Source: Natrialbaceae archaeon | Lineage (GTDB): Archaea > Halobacteriota > Halobacteria > Halobacteriales > Natrialbaceae | Length of the DNA: 59,343 nucleotides | Reading direction: 5' to 3' | NCBI GenBank assembly: GCA_003559215.1 | Contig: PWMF01000111.1 | Span: forward strand, 1 to 59,343 | Shown here: piece by piece, positions 35,907 through 44,066 of the stretch | How the letters are laid out: the number at the start of each line of letters is the position of its first letter | How positions within the stretch are numbered: position 1 is the stretch's first letter | Made by a program: the position numbers and the translations under genes | The notes under the pieces: model-generated | What the model saw: the letters and a program-made list of their open reading frames with translations, nothing else | Databases searched by the model: none | Told to the model about the DNA's origin: nothing

Positions 35907-36144
35907 CGTTCCGCTCGCCTCCTGTCGAACTCGAGTACGTATCCCTTGCACCGAGAGTTCGCAAGTGATAGTAGCTACTGAAAATCGGTGCGTACCTGAT
36001 CGCGCGACGGAGACGAGTAAATGACCGAGACGAGATGGACGGTCGAACGGAGAAGATATCGTGGACGGACAGATGCCACGGACGATTAGATGGCGTAAAC
36101 GGTCGGACGGACGAGGCGAGAGAGGATCGTTCTGCCAACCCCCT

Positions 36145-36168
36145 CCCCCCGTGTGCGAAATGAATTAG
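36145..36168 (-). repeat. origin-recognition-box-like repeat 7
   Basis: Six C, then GTGTGCGAAATGAATTAG. It is the left member of the inverted pair that encloses the A/T-rich patch. Confidence 0.85.
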
Positions 36169-36350
36169 AGCTCCGAACGGGGAGGGGTGGGAGAGGGTGA
36201 CCGGGCGGTAGAGTAGAACGGAGAAGCGCCGAACCGAGCGGGCGAACGGTGGCAGACGACTATATTCCGGTGGTCGCTGACGGCTTCTCAAGCGGGGCGA
36301 TCGTTTCCTGGACGACGTACTTCGGTTCACGAGGGATTCTAGTACCGATG

Positions 36351-36370
36351 GTTTTATGTTGTTTCTATTA
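36351..36370. other. candidate duplex-unwinding element
   Basis: Sixteen of 20 bases are A or T (GTTTTATGTTGTTTCTATTA), in a region otherwise rich in G+C, and lie between inverted boxes 7 and 8. Confidence 0.45.
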
Positions 36371-36547
36371 CAACGGAATCTGTACTGGGTCCTGATCGGC
36401 TCGAGAAGAGAGCTGCACATCGAGACCGATCGGAAAAGCTGCAGACTCGCCGAATCGGTCCGTTCTCGCACGGCGACACTGTTCCCGCTGCTCTCGATAA
36501 GTCCCAATCACGCCGTTTTCCTCCCCCTCCCCCAGTTTCGCACCGGA

Positions 36548-36568
36548 TTTCATTTCGCACACGGGGGG
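36548..36568 (+). repeat. origin-recognition-box-like repeat 8 (inverted)
   Basis: TTTCATTTCGCACACGGGGG plus one G: the exact reverse complement of the core, in the opposite orientation to the other seven. Its G-run points away from box 7. Confidence 0.85.
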
Positions 36569-36662
36569 AGGGTCCGCTCACTCCTCACGCACTCTCTTCG
36601 CACCTACTAACGGCTCCCGGCTGACGGGTCGAAGAAACTCACGCAACGAGCGGTCGACTCGC

Positions 36663-36902
36663 TCAGTCCGAACTGATAACGATCCTGTCGTCGATGTTCT
36701 CGATGCGCTCGAGGGGCAGTCGGAACCGACCGTCTGCGTCGAGTTCGATCCGTCCGGGAACGTGGTCCTGCGGTTCGACGACCAGCTCCTCGATCGTTCC
36801 GGGCTCCGTGCCCATCGTGATGTTATCGAGCGTCCCAAAGTCGGTGCCGTCGATGCCGACGATCGTCTTCCCCTGAAGCTGTCGTGCCAAACGAGTTGCC
36901 AT
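36663..36902 (-). CDS. PRC-barrel domain protein
   Basis: The 79-residue protein is one PRC barrel: GKTIVGIDGTDFGTLDNITM, EPGTIEELVVEP, RFRLPLERIENIDDRIVI. Small archaeal PRC-barrel proteins include the CdpB proteins of cell division and RNA-associated factors. Its position next to the origin is suggestive, but I cannot assign it. TTTAGTA at about 36924-36930 (minus strand) is the likely TATA box. Confidence 0.88.
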   Translation of the reverse strand: MATRLARQLQGKTIVGIDGTDFGTLDNITMGTEPGTIEELVVEPQDHVPGRIELDADGRFRLPLERIENIDDRIVISSD

Positions 36903-37367
36903 ATCCGTCGTTTCGCGGACTCCTACTAAACATCGTGGGATCGATCACAGTTTCCGAGAGCGACCACGGCCCGGAGATCGACAAGCCGATCGCTTCCGGG
37001 GTATCGAAAGGAAGGAAGGCCCCCGACGGTCGGTCGGAGGGCACCACTGAACCACGATTGCGAACCAGCAACGGAATGTCGTCCACGCGGGAGACACCTG
37101 GGATGCGCTGCTGGTCACGAGATATTACATTCGAGTACAAAAGTACCTCTCGATTCGTATCGGAGAGGCCCGTCGCCACGAACGGCCAGTACTGCAGACG
37201 ACGGGCCCACGAACTGCTTCTTCCACGGGATTTGCACTTCTCGCTGTCGCGACGAAACGATCGACCCTGCTTGACGATCCCTCTCTTCTATATAACTGTT
37301 GGGGACCGTGTGGCGACTCGTCAGCTCCGCCTTAGCTTACAGGGGGATGGCGCCCGTCGACTCGAGT
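36903..37367. other. 465-base intergenic region with promoters
   Basis: TATATAA at 37289-37295 is a strong TATA sequence on the plus strand. It would start a transcript near 37320 with a leader of about 48 bases to ATG 37368. The PRC-barrel promoter lies at the left end. GAGTAC and GTACCTC around AAAA (37133-37150) form a weak hairpin. No gene is seen. Confidence 0.45.
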
Positions 37368-38210
37368 ATGACACCGAACCACACCCGACGACGACTGCTC
37401 GGCGGGCTGTCCGCCGCGGGGGCGGCGGCGCTTGCCGGCTGTACCGGCTCGACGCCGTTCGTCGGTCGACGACTCGAGGACGACGAGACGATCGATCCCG
37501 ACAACGCCGAATCGATCGCGATCACCGGTTCGGTCGGCGACCTGCGGGTCACCGGCGCCGATCGTGAGACGATCCGACTGAATCTCGAGAAGCAGGCCAG
37601 CTCCGTTCGAACCGATCTCGAGGCGCTCCGCCTCGAGTCCACCCGGGACGAGGAACTCCTCGAGTTCCGGGCCGAATACGACGGCGAAACGGGCTGGTTC
37701 GAGAGCGAGCCAGCGATGGATATCGATGTCGCCCTCCCCGACGAGCTGTCGGTCGATCGCCTGCTCACGGGAACCGGTCGAGTCACCGTTACCGACGTCG
37801 GCGGCGACCTCGAGGCGCGCTCGAGCACCGGTAGCGTCGAGATCAGGAACGTCGACGGAACGGTCACCGCAGAGACGAGCACGGGTAGCATCGAGATCGG
37901 AGACGTCGACGCGGTCGGGAACCTGACCGCGAGCACGGGGAGCATCGAGGCCGCGGTGCCGGCAATCGACGGTGACACCGCGATCTCGGCGAGTACCGGC
38001 AGTGTCGAGGTTGCGCTCTCGCCGACCATCGATGCCGACCTCAAGGCCCGAACCAGCACCGGCAGCCTCGAGATCGACGACGACGGACTCGGACTCGAGG
38101 AGTACCGCCGTGAGAACGATCGCGTCAGCGCCGTCCTCGGAGAGGGCGGCCCGCGGCTCCGAATCGAGACGAGTACGGGCAGCGTCGAGGTGTCGGCGCT
38201 CGAGGAGTAG
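37368..38210 (+). CDS. DUF4097-type lipoprotein with repeated S-T-G-S-V-E strands
   Basis: The 280-residue protein has an Arg-rich leader ending in a lipobox (AAALAGC), so it is lipid-anchored outside the cell. From residue 110 on the motif STGSVEI or STGSIEI recurs about seven times at intervals of about 18-20 residues. This is the rung pattern of the right-handed beta-helix of DUF4097/adhesin-like proteins. The function is unknown; a structural or adhesive surface role is likely. It starts after the TATA at 37289 and is convergent with the histidine kinase. Confidence 0.85.
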   Translation: MTPNHTRRRLLGGLSAAGAAALAGCTGSTPFVGRRLEDDETIDPDNAESIAITGSVGDLRVTGADRETIRLNLEKQASSVRTDLEALRLESTRDEELLEFRAEYDGETGWFESEPAMDIDVALPDELSVDRLLTGTGRVTVTDVGGDLEARSSTGSVEIRNVDGTVTAETSTGSIEIGDVDAVGNLTASTGSIEAAVPAIDGDTAISASTGSVEVALSPTIDADLKARTSTGSLEIDDDGLGLEEYRRENDRVSAVLGEGGPRLRIETSTGSVEVSALEE

Positions 38211-38364
38211 AGAATGACGCGAGGATTGCGCCGTCACGGCGACGCAGCGTCTCCTTCCGATGACAAGCGCAGCTTCGGTATTCGGAAGCGGTCGGTGGCA
38301 CGCCCACTAAATATAGACAATCGGACAATAAAATTCTATTGATACATCTAATAGTTATCAACTG

Positions 38365-38393
38365 CGTGCTGAATACAGAGAGTGAGTTCAGCA
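38365..38393. repeat. left copy of a 13-bp inverted repeat, with a hairpin
   Basis: CGTGCTGAATACA (38365-38377) recurs in reverse complement at 40784-40796, bracketing the histidine kinase gene. TGCTGAA (38367-38373) and TTCAGCA (38387-38393) also form a local 7-bp stem. Confidence 0.6.
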
Positions 38394-38427
38394 GAAGGGG
38401 CTCGACTGTCACTCAGGCTCGAGTCGT

Positions 38428-40668
38428 TCACTCGTGATCAGGCGATTGGGGGAGCGTGAACGAGAACGTCGATCCCTCACCGGGTTCGGACTCGACCCAG
38501 ATCTCGCCGCCGTGGCGCTCGACGATTCGCCGACAGAGCGCCAGTCCGATGCCCGTTCCTTCGGATTCCTCGCGGCTGTGGAGGCGTTGAAACACCTCGA
38601 AGACGCGGTCGGTATCGTCCGAATCGATGCCGATACCCTCGTCGTGAACCGAGATGCACCACATCGATCCATTTCGCTCCGCCGAGACGGCAACCTGAGT
38701 TGGTTCGTCGCCGCTGTACTCGATCGCGTTTGTCACCAAGTTCTGGAACACCTGGCGGAGCTGTCCCTCGTCCCCGTTGACCTGCGGGAGCGAGCCAACC
38801 TCGATACGAGCGTCGGACTCCTCGATCTGCAGCTGGAGGTCGGTGAGCACGTCGTCGAGCACCTCGTTCAACTCGACGGATTCGAGCGGATCGCCTCGCG
38901 TTTCGACGCGGGCGTATTTGAGCAGCCCGTCGATCATCTCCCGCATCCGTTCGGCACCGTCGACCGCGTAGTCGATGAACTCGTCGGCATCCTTGTCGAG
39001 GTCGTCGCCGTAGCGCTGCTCGAGCAACTGTAGGTAGTTCGTGACCATCCGCAGCGGCTCTTGGAGGTCGTGGCTGGCAGCGTACGCGAACTGTTCCAGA
39101 CGTTCGTTCGATTCCTCCAGCTTTCGGCGATACTCCTCTCGCTCCGTGACGTCCCTGATGACGCCGACTCGCCGTTTTCGCACGTCTTCGTCCAGAAGGA
39201 CGAACCGGTTCTCGACCGTTCGGGTCTCGTTCGGGCCAGCCTCTATCGTCTCCTCGAACGACGGGAGTTTATTCGGCGTCGCACTCTCCCATTGTTCGGC
39301 CTCGATCGACGCGAACTCGTCGCCGAACACCGTCGAGGCGTGTCGACCCAGCAACTCCGTCTGGGAGAACGGGGTCAGATCGGCGAACGAGTCGTTGACG
39401 AGTTCGAACCGCCGATCCTCGTCGAGGACGTAGATGCCGTCGTGAGCCGTTTCGACGATCGTCTCGTACTGTTCGAGCTTCCGTTCCCGCTCGAACCGCT
39501 CGGTAATGTCTTCGGTGGTGAACACGGCACTGTCGATCTCTCCGCTGTCGTCGTAGACCGGCGCCCCGTTGACGGAGATCCAGACTCGCTCTCCGTTCGG
39601 ACGAGAGACGCCACTGAGATGGTCGAACACCGGTTCTCCGGACTCCATTATCTGCGGGAAGGGTTTCTCGTTATCCGGGAGGGGTTGGCCGTCGATGTCG
39701 ACTTCCTCCCAGTCGGAATCATCATAGCTGAGGTCGTTGATCTGTTCTTTGCTCCGCCCGTATATCTCCTCAGCTCGGTCGTTGGCGAACTGCAGTTCCC
39801 CGTCATTATCAACGATCGTGATGCCGATCGGACTCGTTTCGACGATCGTTTCGAAGCGAGCTAGTCCTCGTTCACGTCGCTTCCGTTCGGTGACGTCTCG
39901 TCCGATGCCCGCCAACACCGTCTCACCGTCCGGATTGGCGAGCGTCGACGCCGCGAACTCGTACGGGATGGAAGCACCATCTTTGGTGAGAAACTCCGCT
40001 TCGACCTGTACGCTCCCCGTTTCGAATCCTTCCTCGATTGCGTCAGCGATCTGGTCGTGATCGCTTTCGTCGAAGAACTCCAGTGCGTGCATCGATGTGA
40101 TCTCCGAGTCTTCGTAGCCTGTAACCTCACAGAGACTTTCGTTCCAGCGGTGGAGCGTGCCATCAGTTTCGAGCACGTAGAACACGTCGTGGACGGCGTT
40201 CAGCACGTCATCCGTGTACTCCCGATAGCGTTCGAGCTGCTGGTTGCGAGTTTCGACTTCGTACGTTCGCGTTCTCGCTTGCCCGTCGTTGATACCCACG
40301 GCGAAGCCTGCAACGCTGGCGAGTGCGGTCAGGATCGGTGGAGATCGCGTGGAAACGCTTTCTCCGGGCTGGAGGTGGTAGACAATGATGATGCCAGCCA
40401 TGACGCCGAATCCGGCGAGACACCAGCCAGCAATACGTGGATAAAAGTCGGGATCGATATCGGCGCGTGCGAGCCAATACGCACCGTATACGAGAAGGGA
40501 ACCCGGTACGGCTACCATCAGAGTGATGGTGAGAATATTTACCGCTGGTTGGCTCTGCCCACTCACGAAAATCGCCCGGCCGACAGCATATACGACGAAT
40601 AAGCTGCCGAGAAGACCGATGGTGCATCTCGCACCAACAGGGGACAGCAGCCGTCTCCGAGATGGCAT
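38428..40668 (-). CDS. membrane PAS-domain sensor histidine kinase
   Basis: The 746-residue kinase has about four N-terminal membrane segments (residues 10-130), a short coiled region, then three PAS domains. These begin near DVLNAVHDVFYVLETDGTL, near FETIVETSPIGITIVDNDGEL and near YETIVETAHDGIYVLDEDRRF. HisKA has the phospho-acceptor His533 in YAASHDLQEPLRM. The HATPase has NLVTNAIEYS, DEGIGID and GTGIGLALCRRI. There is no receiver domain and no response regulator beside it, as is common in haloarchaea. Its flanks are A/T-rich and carry a 13-bp inverted repeat, and its codons look less G+C-biased than the neighbours, so it may have been acquired. Confidence 0.9.
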   Translation of the reverse strand: MPSRRRLLSPVGARCTIGLLGSLFVVYAVGRAIFVSGQSQPAVNILTITLMVAVPGSLLVYGAYWLARADIDPDFYPRIAGWCLAGFGVMAGIIIVYHLQPGESVSTRSPPILTALASVAGFAVGINDGQARTRTYEVETRNQQLERYREYTDDVLNAVHDVFYVLETDGTLHRWNESLCEVTGYEDSEITSMHALEFFDESDHDQIADAIEEGFETGSVQVEAEFLTKDGASIPYEFAASTLANPDGETVLAGIGRDVTERKRRERGLARFETIVETSPIGITIVDNDGELQFANDRAEEIYGRSKEQINDLSYDDSDWEEVDIDGQPLPDNEKPFPQIMESGEPVFDHLSGVSRPNGERVWISVNGAPVYDDSGEIDSAVFTTEDITERFERERKLEQYETIVETAHDGIYVLDEDRRFELVNDSFADLTPFSQTELLGRHASTVFGDEFASIEAEQWESATPNKLPSFEETIEAGPNETRTVENRFVLLDEDVRKRRVGVIRDVTEREEYRRKLEESNERLEQFAYAASHDLQEPLRMVTNYLQLLEQRYGDDLDKDADEFIDYAVDGAERMREMIDGLLKYARVETRGDPLESVELNEVLDDVLTDLQLQIEESDARIEVGSLPQVNGDEGQLRQVFQNLVTNAIEYSGDEPTQVAVSAERNGSMWCISVHDEGIGIDSDDTDRVFEVFQRLHSREESEGTGIGLALCRRIVERHGGEIWVESEPGEGSTFSFTLPQSPDHE

Positions 40669-40951
40669 TAGCTCTTTTATCAGGGGTTTATACTATGAGC
40701 CTTGCGTTTGATACCAATCACCCGCTGTTCGGTCGCTCTATAGCACTGATAGCTAAATGAGTGGTTGTACTACACCCGTGCTGTGTATTCAGCACGATTC
40801 TCCCAACATTTCTATTATTTATGGAAGAAATCATGTTAGGTTCGTACTCCGCACAGAACGAGGCTCTCTATTCGACCGAGAGACCGTCGAGCAGCGGATA
40901 ATCGACTTTGCACCGCAAAGCTGGTCGCTTCGACACTCACTCTTCGACATC
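40669..40951. other. 283-base intergenic region
   Basis: It holds the kinase promoter and the right repeat copy. CTTTGC (40906-40911) and GCAAAG (40915-40920) make a small stem downstream of the sensor-domain gene, a possible transcript end. No gene is seen. Confidence 0.35.
40777..40796. repeat. right copy of the inverted repeat, with a perfect hairpin
   Basis: CGTGCTG-TGTATT-CAGCACG is a 7-bp perfect stem with a six-base loop. Its right 13 bases are the reverse complement of 38365-38377. Confidence 0.6.
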
Positions 40952-41632
40952 TCACGCTCCGTCGCGGCCCTCGAGCAGCGACGCGGCGACGATGGCCGAG
41001 ACGCGACCGAGGAGGTTCGCGAGGTACAGCGTCGCCAGGCCGACGAGGAGCCCGACGGTCGCGGCACCTAGGGCCCGCGGAAGCGTCCCGATCGTGACCG
41101 GACCGCCGACGCCGGCGTACACCACGAGGTCGGTTCCGTAGACGAGGGGCGCGACCAGCAGGCTCGTCGCGAGCGAGACGCCGACGACGAGCGCGACGAA
41201 GCCGACGATCCCGAGCAGGATCTTCCAGCCGAGATACACCGCGCCGAGCCACGTTTCGCGCCCGAGTACGAGACGCTTCAGGAACGTGCCGAGCCCGTCG
41301 TCGGTCGGCGGAAGGGTCGAGGTTACGTCGACGGCGAGCAGCCCTCGAGTGAGGGCGCCGTCGAGCCAGGCGAGTGCGACGATCGACAGCAACGTAGCGA
41401 CCAGCGCGATCGGCCCGAGCAGCGTGAGACTCAGGCCGACGGTCATCGACAGGCCGACGGTGATCGCGACCAGGTACGCGATCCCGAGCGGGAACGCGAG
41501 CAGGACGTAGGCGAGCGATCGGTACGTCCAGGGGTCGATCGGTGCGGCGTGAAACGGTCGGTCGCTACCGCTTCGAGGCGAGTCGGTCGGTGCGAGGTCG
41601 CCGGAACTGGCAGCGGGTCGGTTTGGTGGCAT
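40952..41632 (-). CDS. sensor-domain membrane protein (PF13796 type)
   Basis: The 226-residue membrane protein has an acidic start, then YRSLAYVLLAFPLGIAYLVAITVG and the strings of hydrophobic residues typical of the putative-sensor domain. In bacteria that domain is joined to histidine kinases; here it stands alone. Four to six membrane segments are visible. It is a paralogue of the protein at 42921-43691 (shared YRxLAYxLLAFPLGIAY). It is the fourth gene after the winged-helix regulator on the same strand. The signal is unknown. Confidence 0.82.
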   Translation of the reverse strand: MPPNRPAASSGDLAPTDSPRSGSDRPFHAAPIDPWTYRSLAYVLLAFPLGIAYLVAITVGLSMTVGLSLTLLGPIALVATLLSIVALAWLDGALTRGLLAVDVTSTLPPTDDGLGTFLKRLVLGRETWLGAVYLGWKILLGIVGFVALVVGVSLATSLLVAPLVYGTDLVVYAGVGGPVTIGTLPRALGAATVGLLVGLATLYLANLLGRVSAIVAASLLEGRDGA

Positions 41633-41712
41633 ACGAACGGATCGACGACTTCCACGGCGGTAAAACGGGGTCGCGGACTGTCGGCTCGACCACCGCGCGA
41701 AACGGATTTATA

Positions 41713-41997
41713 CTAGGTCCCCTCGAGCGAGTAGAGGATCGCTACCAGCCCGGCGATGGTTACCCAGAGCACGCCGAGCAGACTGGCGGCGTCCGAGAGC
41801 GAGAGCAGCGGCGCGAGCCCGTAGCTGATCGCGACCGGACCGACGGCGATCAGCGCGATCCCGATCGAGAGGTAGAACATCGCGAGGCTGTCGTTGCGAC
41901 GGTACCCCCGGTAGGCGTAGCCGGCGACGACGAGCCCGACGACCGCGGTCGCCAGCGCCATCGCGAGCAGTACCGCTGCGGGGTCAACGGCGACCAT
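41713..41997 (-). CDS. small membrane protein (DUF7521-like)
   Basis: The 94-residue protein has three membrane segments: AAVLLAMALATAVVGLVVAGY, then SIGIALIAVGPVAISYG, then LGVLWVTIAGLVAILYS. A basic YRGYRRN loop follows the first. The larger neighbour has the same loop (LYRGYRAGG), so the two are related. Family assignment to DUF7521 is from memory and moderate. It overlaps the preceding gene by 14 bases. Confidence 0.7.
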   Translation of the reverse strand: MVAVDPAAVLLAMALATAVVGLVVAGYAYRGYRRNDSLAMFYLSIGIALIAVGPVAISYGLAPLLSLSDAASLLGVLWVTIAGLVAILYSLEGT

Positions 41998-42406
41998 GGA
42001 TCACCCCCAGAATGACAACAAGTCCGAGCAGCTGACAGGCTGTGACGATCGTTTCCTGCCAGACGACCTCGATGCTCCCGACGTTCGACAGCGCGAGGCG
42101 CAACACCATCGGGACGGTCGTGAGCAACACAAGTCCGATGCCCAGCAGGAGCATCGCCCGTCCACCACCGGCGCGGTAGCCGCGGTAGAGCCGCAGCGCC
42201 AGGTACACCGACAGCAGCGTCGCGAGCACAAGGGAGAGAAACACCAGCGCGATCACCGCCGGGGGGCCTCCGACCGTCGACAGCGGAACACCCTCGACTA
42301 TCGACGCGGGAGCCACCCCGGCCGTCGACTCGAGGGGTGCCACTGTCCACGGCGTCGGACCCGAGTCGATTTCGACGAGGGCCGACCGAGGATTTCGCAG
42401 GATCAT
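41984..42406 (-). CDS. small membrane protein (DUF7521-like), longer paralogue
   Basis: The 140-residue protein has a 50-residue non-membrane head, then three membrane segments (AVIALVFLSLVLATLLSVYLAL; LLLGIGLVLLTTVPMVL; TACQLLGLVVILGVIHG). LRLYRGYRAGGGRAML matches the loop of the following gene. Its ATG overlaps the stop of the winged-helix gene (ATGA), so regulator and membrane proteins are made together. The function is unknown. Confidence 0.7.
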   Translation of the reverse strand: MILRNPRSALVEIDSGPTPWTVAPLESTAGVAPASIVEGVPLSTVGGPPAVIALVFLSLVLATLLSVYLALRLYRGYRAGGGRAMLLLGIGLVLLTTVPMVLRLALSNVGSIEVVWQETIVTACQLLGLVVILGVIHGRR

Positions 42407-42771
42407 TTGAACCCCTCGTAGAGCCTGGTGAAACGGTCGGCGGCCGATTCCTCTCGTTCGATCTCGACGTCGTACCCCTCCTCGGCGAGGCGGATCCGAA
42501 CTTCTCGAAGCCGGGCCGCGTACACCTTGTGGTGGTGACCGTCCGGATCGAGCTGCTGGTGGGCCTCGAGCAGGTCGGCCTCCGTGAGTCGTTCGACCCG
42601 GCGGTAGATCGTCGAGGGGTCCGCGTCGCAGGCGTCGCTCAGGGCCCGGACCGACTGGGGTTCGGCGCGGGTGCGGACGAGGATCGCCTTGGCGTAGTCG
42701 TCGCCGAGGATCTCGACGACGTCCATCTCGCCGTCGTCGGCCATCGGCAGGTGGTACTCGGGCCAGGACAA
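42403..42771 (-). CDS. winged-helix regulator linked to membrane proteins
   Basis: The 122-residue protein has a winged-helix domain at residues 18-85: VVEILGDDYAKAILVRTRAEPQSVRALSDACDADPS-type helices, YRRVERLTEADLLEAHQ as recognition region, and a wing at DPDGHHHKVYAARL. A coiled tail follows (IEREESAADRFTRLYEGF). It resembles ArsR-like haloarchaeal regulators paired with DUF7521 proteins. A possible internal start is MADDGEMDVVE (42744). It is the first gene of a four-gene unit and divergent from the second sensor-domain gene. Confidence 0.82.
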   Translation of the reverse strand: MSWPEYHLPMADDGEMDVVEILGDDYAKAILVRTRAEPQSVRALSDACDADPSTIYRRVERLTEADLLEAHQQLDPDGHHHKVYAARLREVRIRLAEEGYDVEIEREESAADRFTRLYEGFK

Positions 42772-42887
42772 AAGGTTGTCTCCCGACTCCGGAATGGACG
42801 ATCGGGAGTCGCTCGAGCGTTCGCAGACCGGGACCAGTCCGTTCGAATCGGTTTCAACCGGAGACCGAGGCCCGACTGGGCCGAACG

Positions 42888-42895
42888 TTTATTTT
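42888..42895 (+). promoter_or_regulatory. TATA box of the second sensor-domain gene
   Basis: TTTATTTT lies 26-33 bases before ATG 42921 in the divergent promoter region. Confidence 0.6.
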
Positions 42896-42920
42896 CCCAC
42901 ACCGGGGAGTCATCCTCGAG

Positions 42921-43691
42921 ATGGCGTCCCCGACGGCTGACCGACTCGACCTCGGCGCCGACCGACTCCGCGGCGGACTCCGGTGGTTCGTCTCGGTTCC
43001 CGTTCGCCGGGAGACGTACCGCCGCCTGGCGTACCTGCTGCTCGCTTTTCCGCTCGGGATCGCGTACTTTGTCTTCCTCGTCGTCGGCCTCTCGGTCGGA
43101 ATCAGTCTCTCGATACTGGTCGTTGGACTCCCGATTCTCGTTGTCGTGCTGGCTGCGACGCTGCTCGGGGCCCAGTTCGAACGCTGGCTCGTCACGCGCT
43201 TGCTCCCGGCCGAGATCAACGGGAGCCGTCGACTCGAGGGTGACCGGCGTCGGGATCGAGCGCTCGACCTGCTGACCGACGTCCGGACGTGGACCCCGTT
43301 CGTCTACCTCCCGTCGGTGTTCCTCCTGGGTCTCGTCTCGTTCGTCGTGCTCACGACCGGGCTGTCGACGGCACTGGCGATGCTCCTCGTGCCGCTGTAC
43401 TACGACCAGCCGGGACTGTACGTGGGGTTCGTGACCGATCGGGCGCCCGAGTTCCACCAGACAGTCTACCTGGCGTGGAACCAGCTCCTGGTCGGGTTCG
43501 AGGCGGTCGTCACGGTCGGCTACTGGGAGATCACGACGCTCCCGCAGGCGCTGACCGTCGCCGCGGGCGGCCTCCTGCTCGGCTTGCTCACGCTGCACGC
43601 GCTCAATGGACTGGGCTGGGTGTTCGGCCGGTACGCCAAACTCCTGCTCGAGGGCGGGTACGACGTAACCGCGCTGATCGACTCGTCCTGA
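42921..43691 (+). CDS. sensor-domain membrane protein (PF13796 type), second copy
   Basis: The 256-residue paralogue of 40952-41632 has YRRLAYLLLAFPLGIAYFVFLVVGLSVGISL, a charged region with RRRDRALDLLTDVRTWTPFVYLPSVFLLG, and a last span AVAAGGLLLGLLTLHALNGLG-like. Six membrane segments are likely. It is divergent from the winged-helix gene with 149 bases between starts. The arrangement suggests that the regulator controls both sensor copies. Confidence 0.82.
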   Translation: MASPTADRLDLGADRLRGGLRWFVSVPVRRETYRRLAYLLLAFPLGIAYFVFLVVGLSVGISLSILVVGLPILVVVLAATLLGAQFERWLVTRLLPAEINGSRRLEGDRRRDRALDLLTDVRTWTPFVYLPSVFLLGLVSFVVLTTGLSTALAMLLVPLYYDQPGLYVGFVTDRAPEFHQTVYLAWNQLLVGFEAVVTVGYWEITTLPQALTVAAGGLLLGLLTLHALNGLGWVFGRYAKLLLEGGYDVTALIDSS

Positions 43692-44066
43692 CCGCCTCCA
43701 CGCCCCTTTCGTCTCTTGACTCTCGCTCGCTCGAGGGACCACTGCACGGATCCGACTCTCGAGGCGGTTACTACTCGTGATGTCGCTCTCACGCAGTAGT
43801 CAGAACCTCTCCAATAGGTGACTTAGCTAAGCCAGCTAAGCTACAATAGGTGGATGTCGTACTAACCGGTACTACCGGAGTACATCGGTCCCGTGAGATG
43901 GATGTGAGTTCCCGCTCGAGAGTCGGACCGTTCGCCGGTCGACGGTTCGACGAACCGAGTCGTTCGGGGACGCGACCGAACCGTGATACCGGTTCCGTCC
44001 GTGACAGTCAAAGTACCGTTGCTGTGCAAGCCTCAAACTCATCGGTCGGCTCGTTGATGGTTCGGT
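43692..44066. other. 375-base intergenic region with nested short repeats
   Basis: It holds the repeats listed at 43812-43852 and, just after, GTACT and AGTAC arms around two CCGG sites (43862-43885). No gene is seen; an antisense open frame across it (43872-44552) is Arg/Ser-rich and overlaps the amphi-Trp gene. Confidence 0.45.
43812..43852. repeat. nested direct repeats CAATAGGTG and AGCTAAGC
   Basis: CAATAGGTG occurs at 43812-43820 and 43844-43852. Between them AGCTAAGC occurs at 43825-43832 and 43834-43841, with TTAGCTAA also palindromic. The set lies 215 bases before the amphi-Trp start. Confidence 0.6.

Larger units (their letters stand above)
35382..36662. other. replication origin region upstream of orc1/cdc6
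   Basis: This 1.28-kb stretch has no convincing gene. It holds the orc1 promoter and four box-like repeats, at 35834, 35884, 36145 and 36548; the last is inverted. Between repeats 7 and 8 lies the most A/T-rich segment, 36351-36370, with 16 of 20 bases A or T, the best candidate for the unwinding element. Open frames here (for example 35458-35706 and 36356-36610) are basic, Ser/Arg-rich and contain the repeats. Confidence 0.75.

Noticed and set aside
33759..36568. Repeats around orc1 as a CRISPR array
   Set aside because: Spacings vary from 25 to over 1,800 bases, one copy is inverted, copies differ in sequence, and a gene lies in the middle. An origin explains them better.
36356..36610. 84-residue open frame overlapping origin box 8
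   Set aside because: It runs through the A/T-rich patch and the inverted box; its codons reflect repeat sequence rather than a protein.
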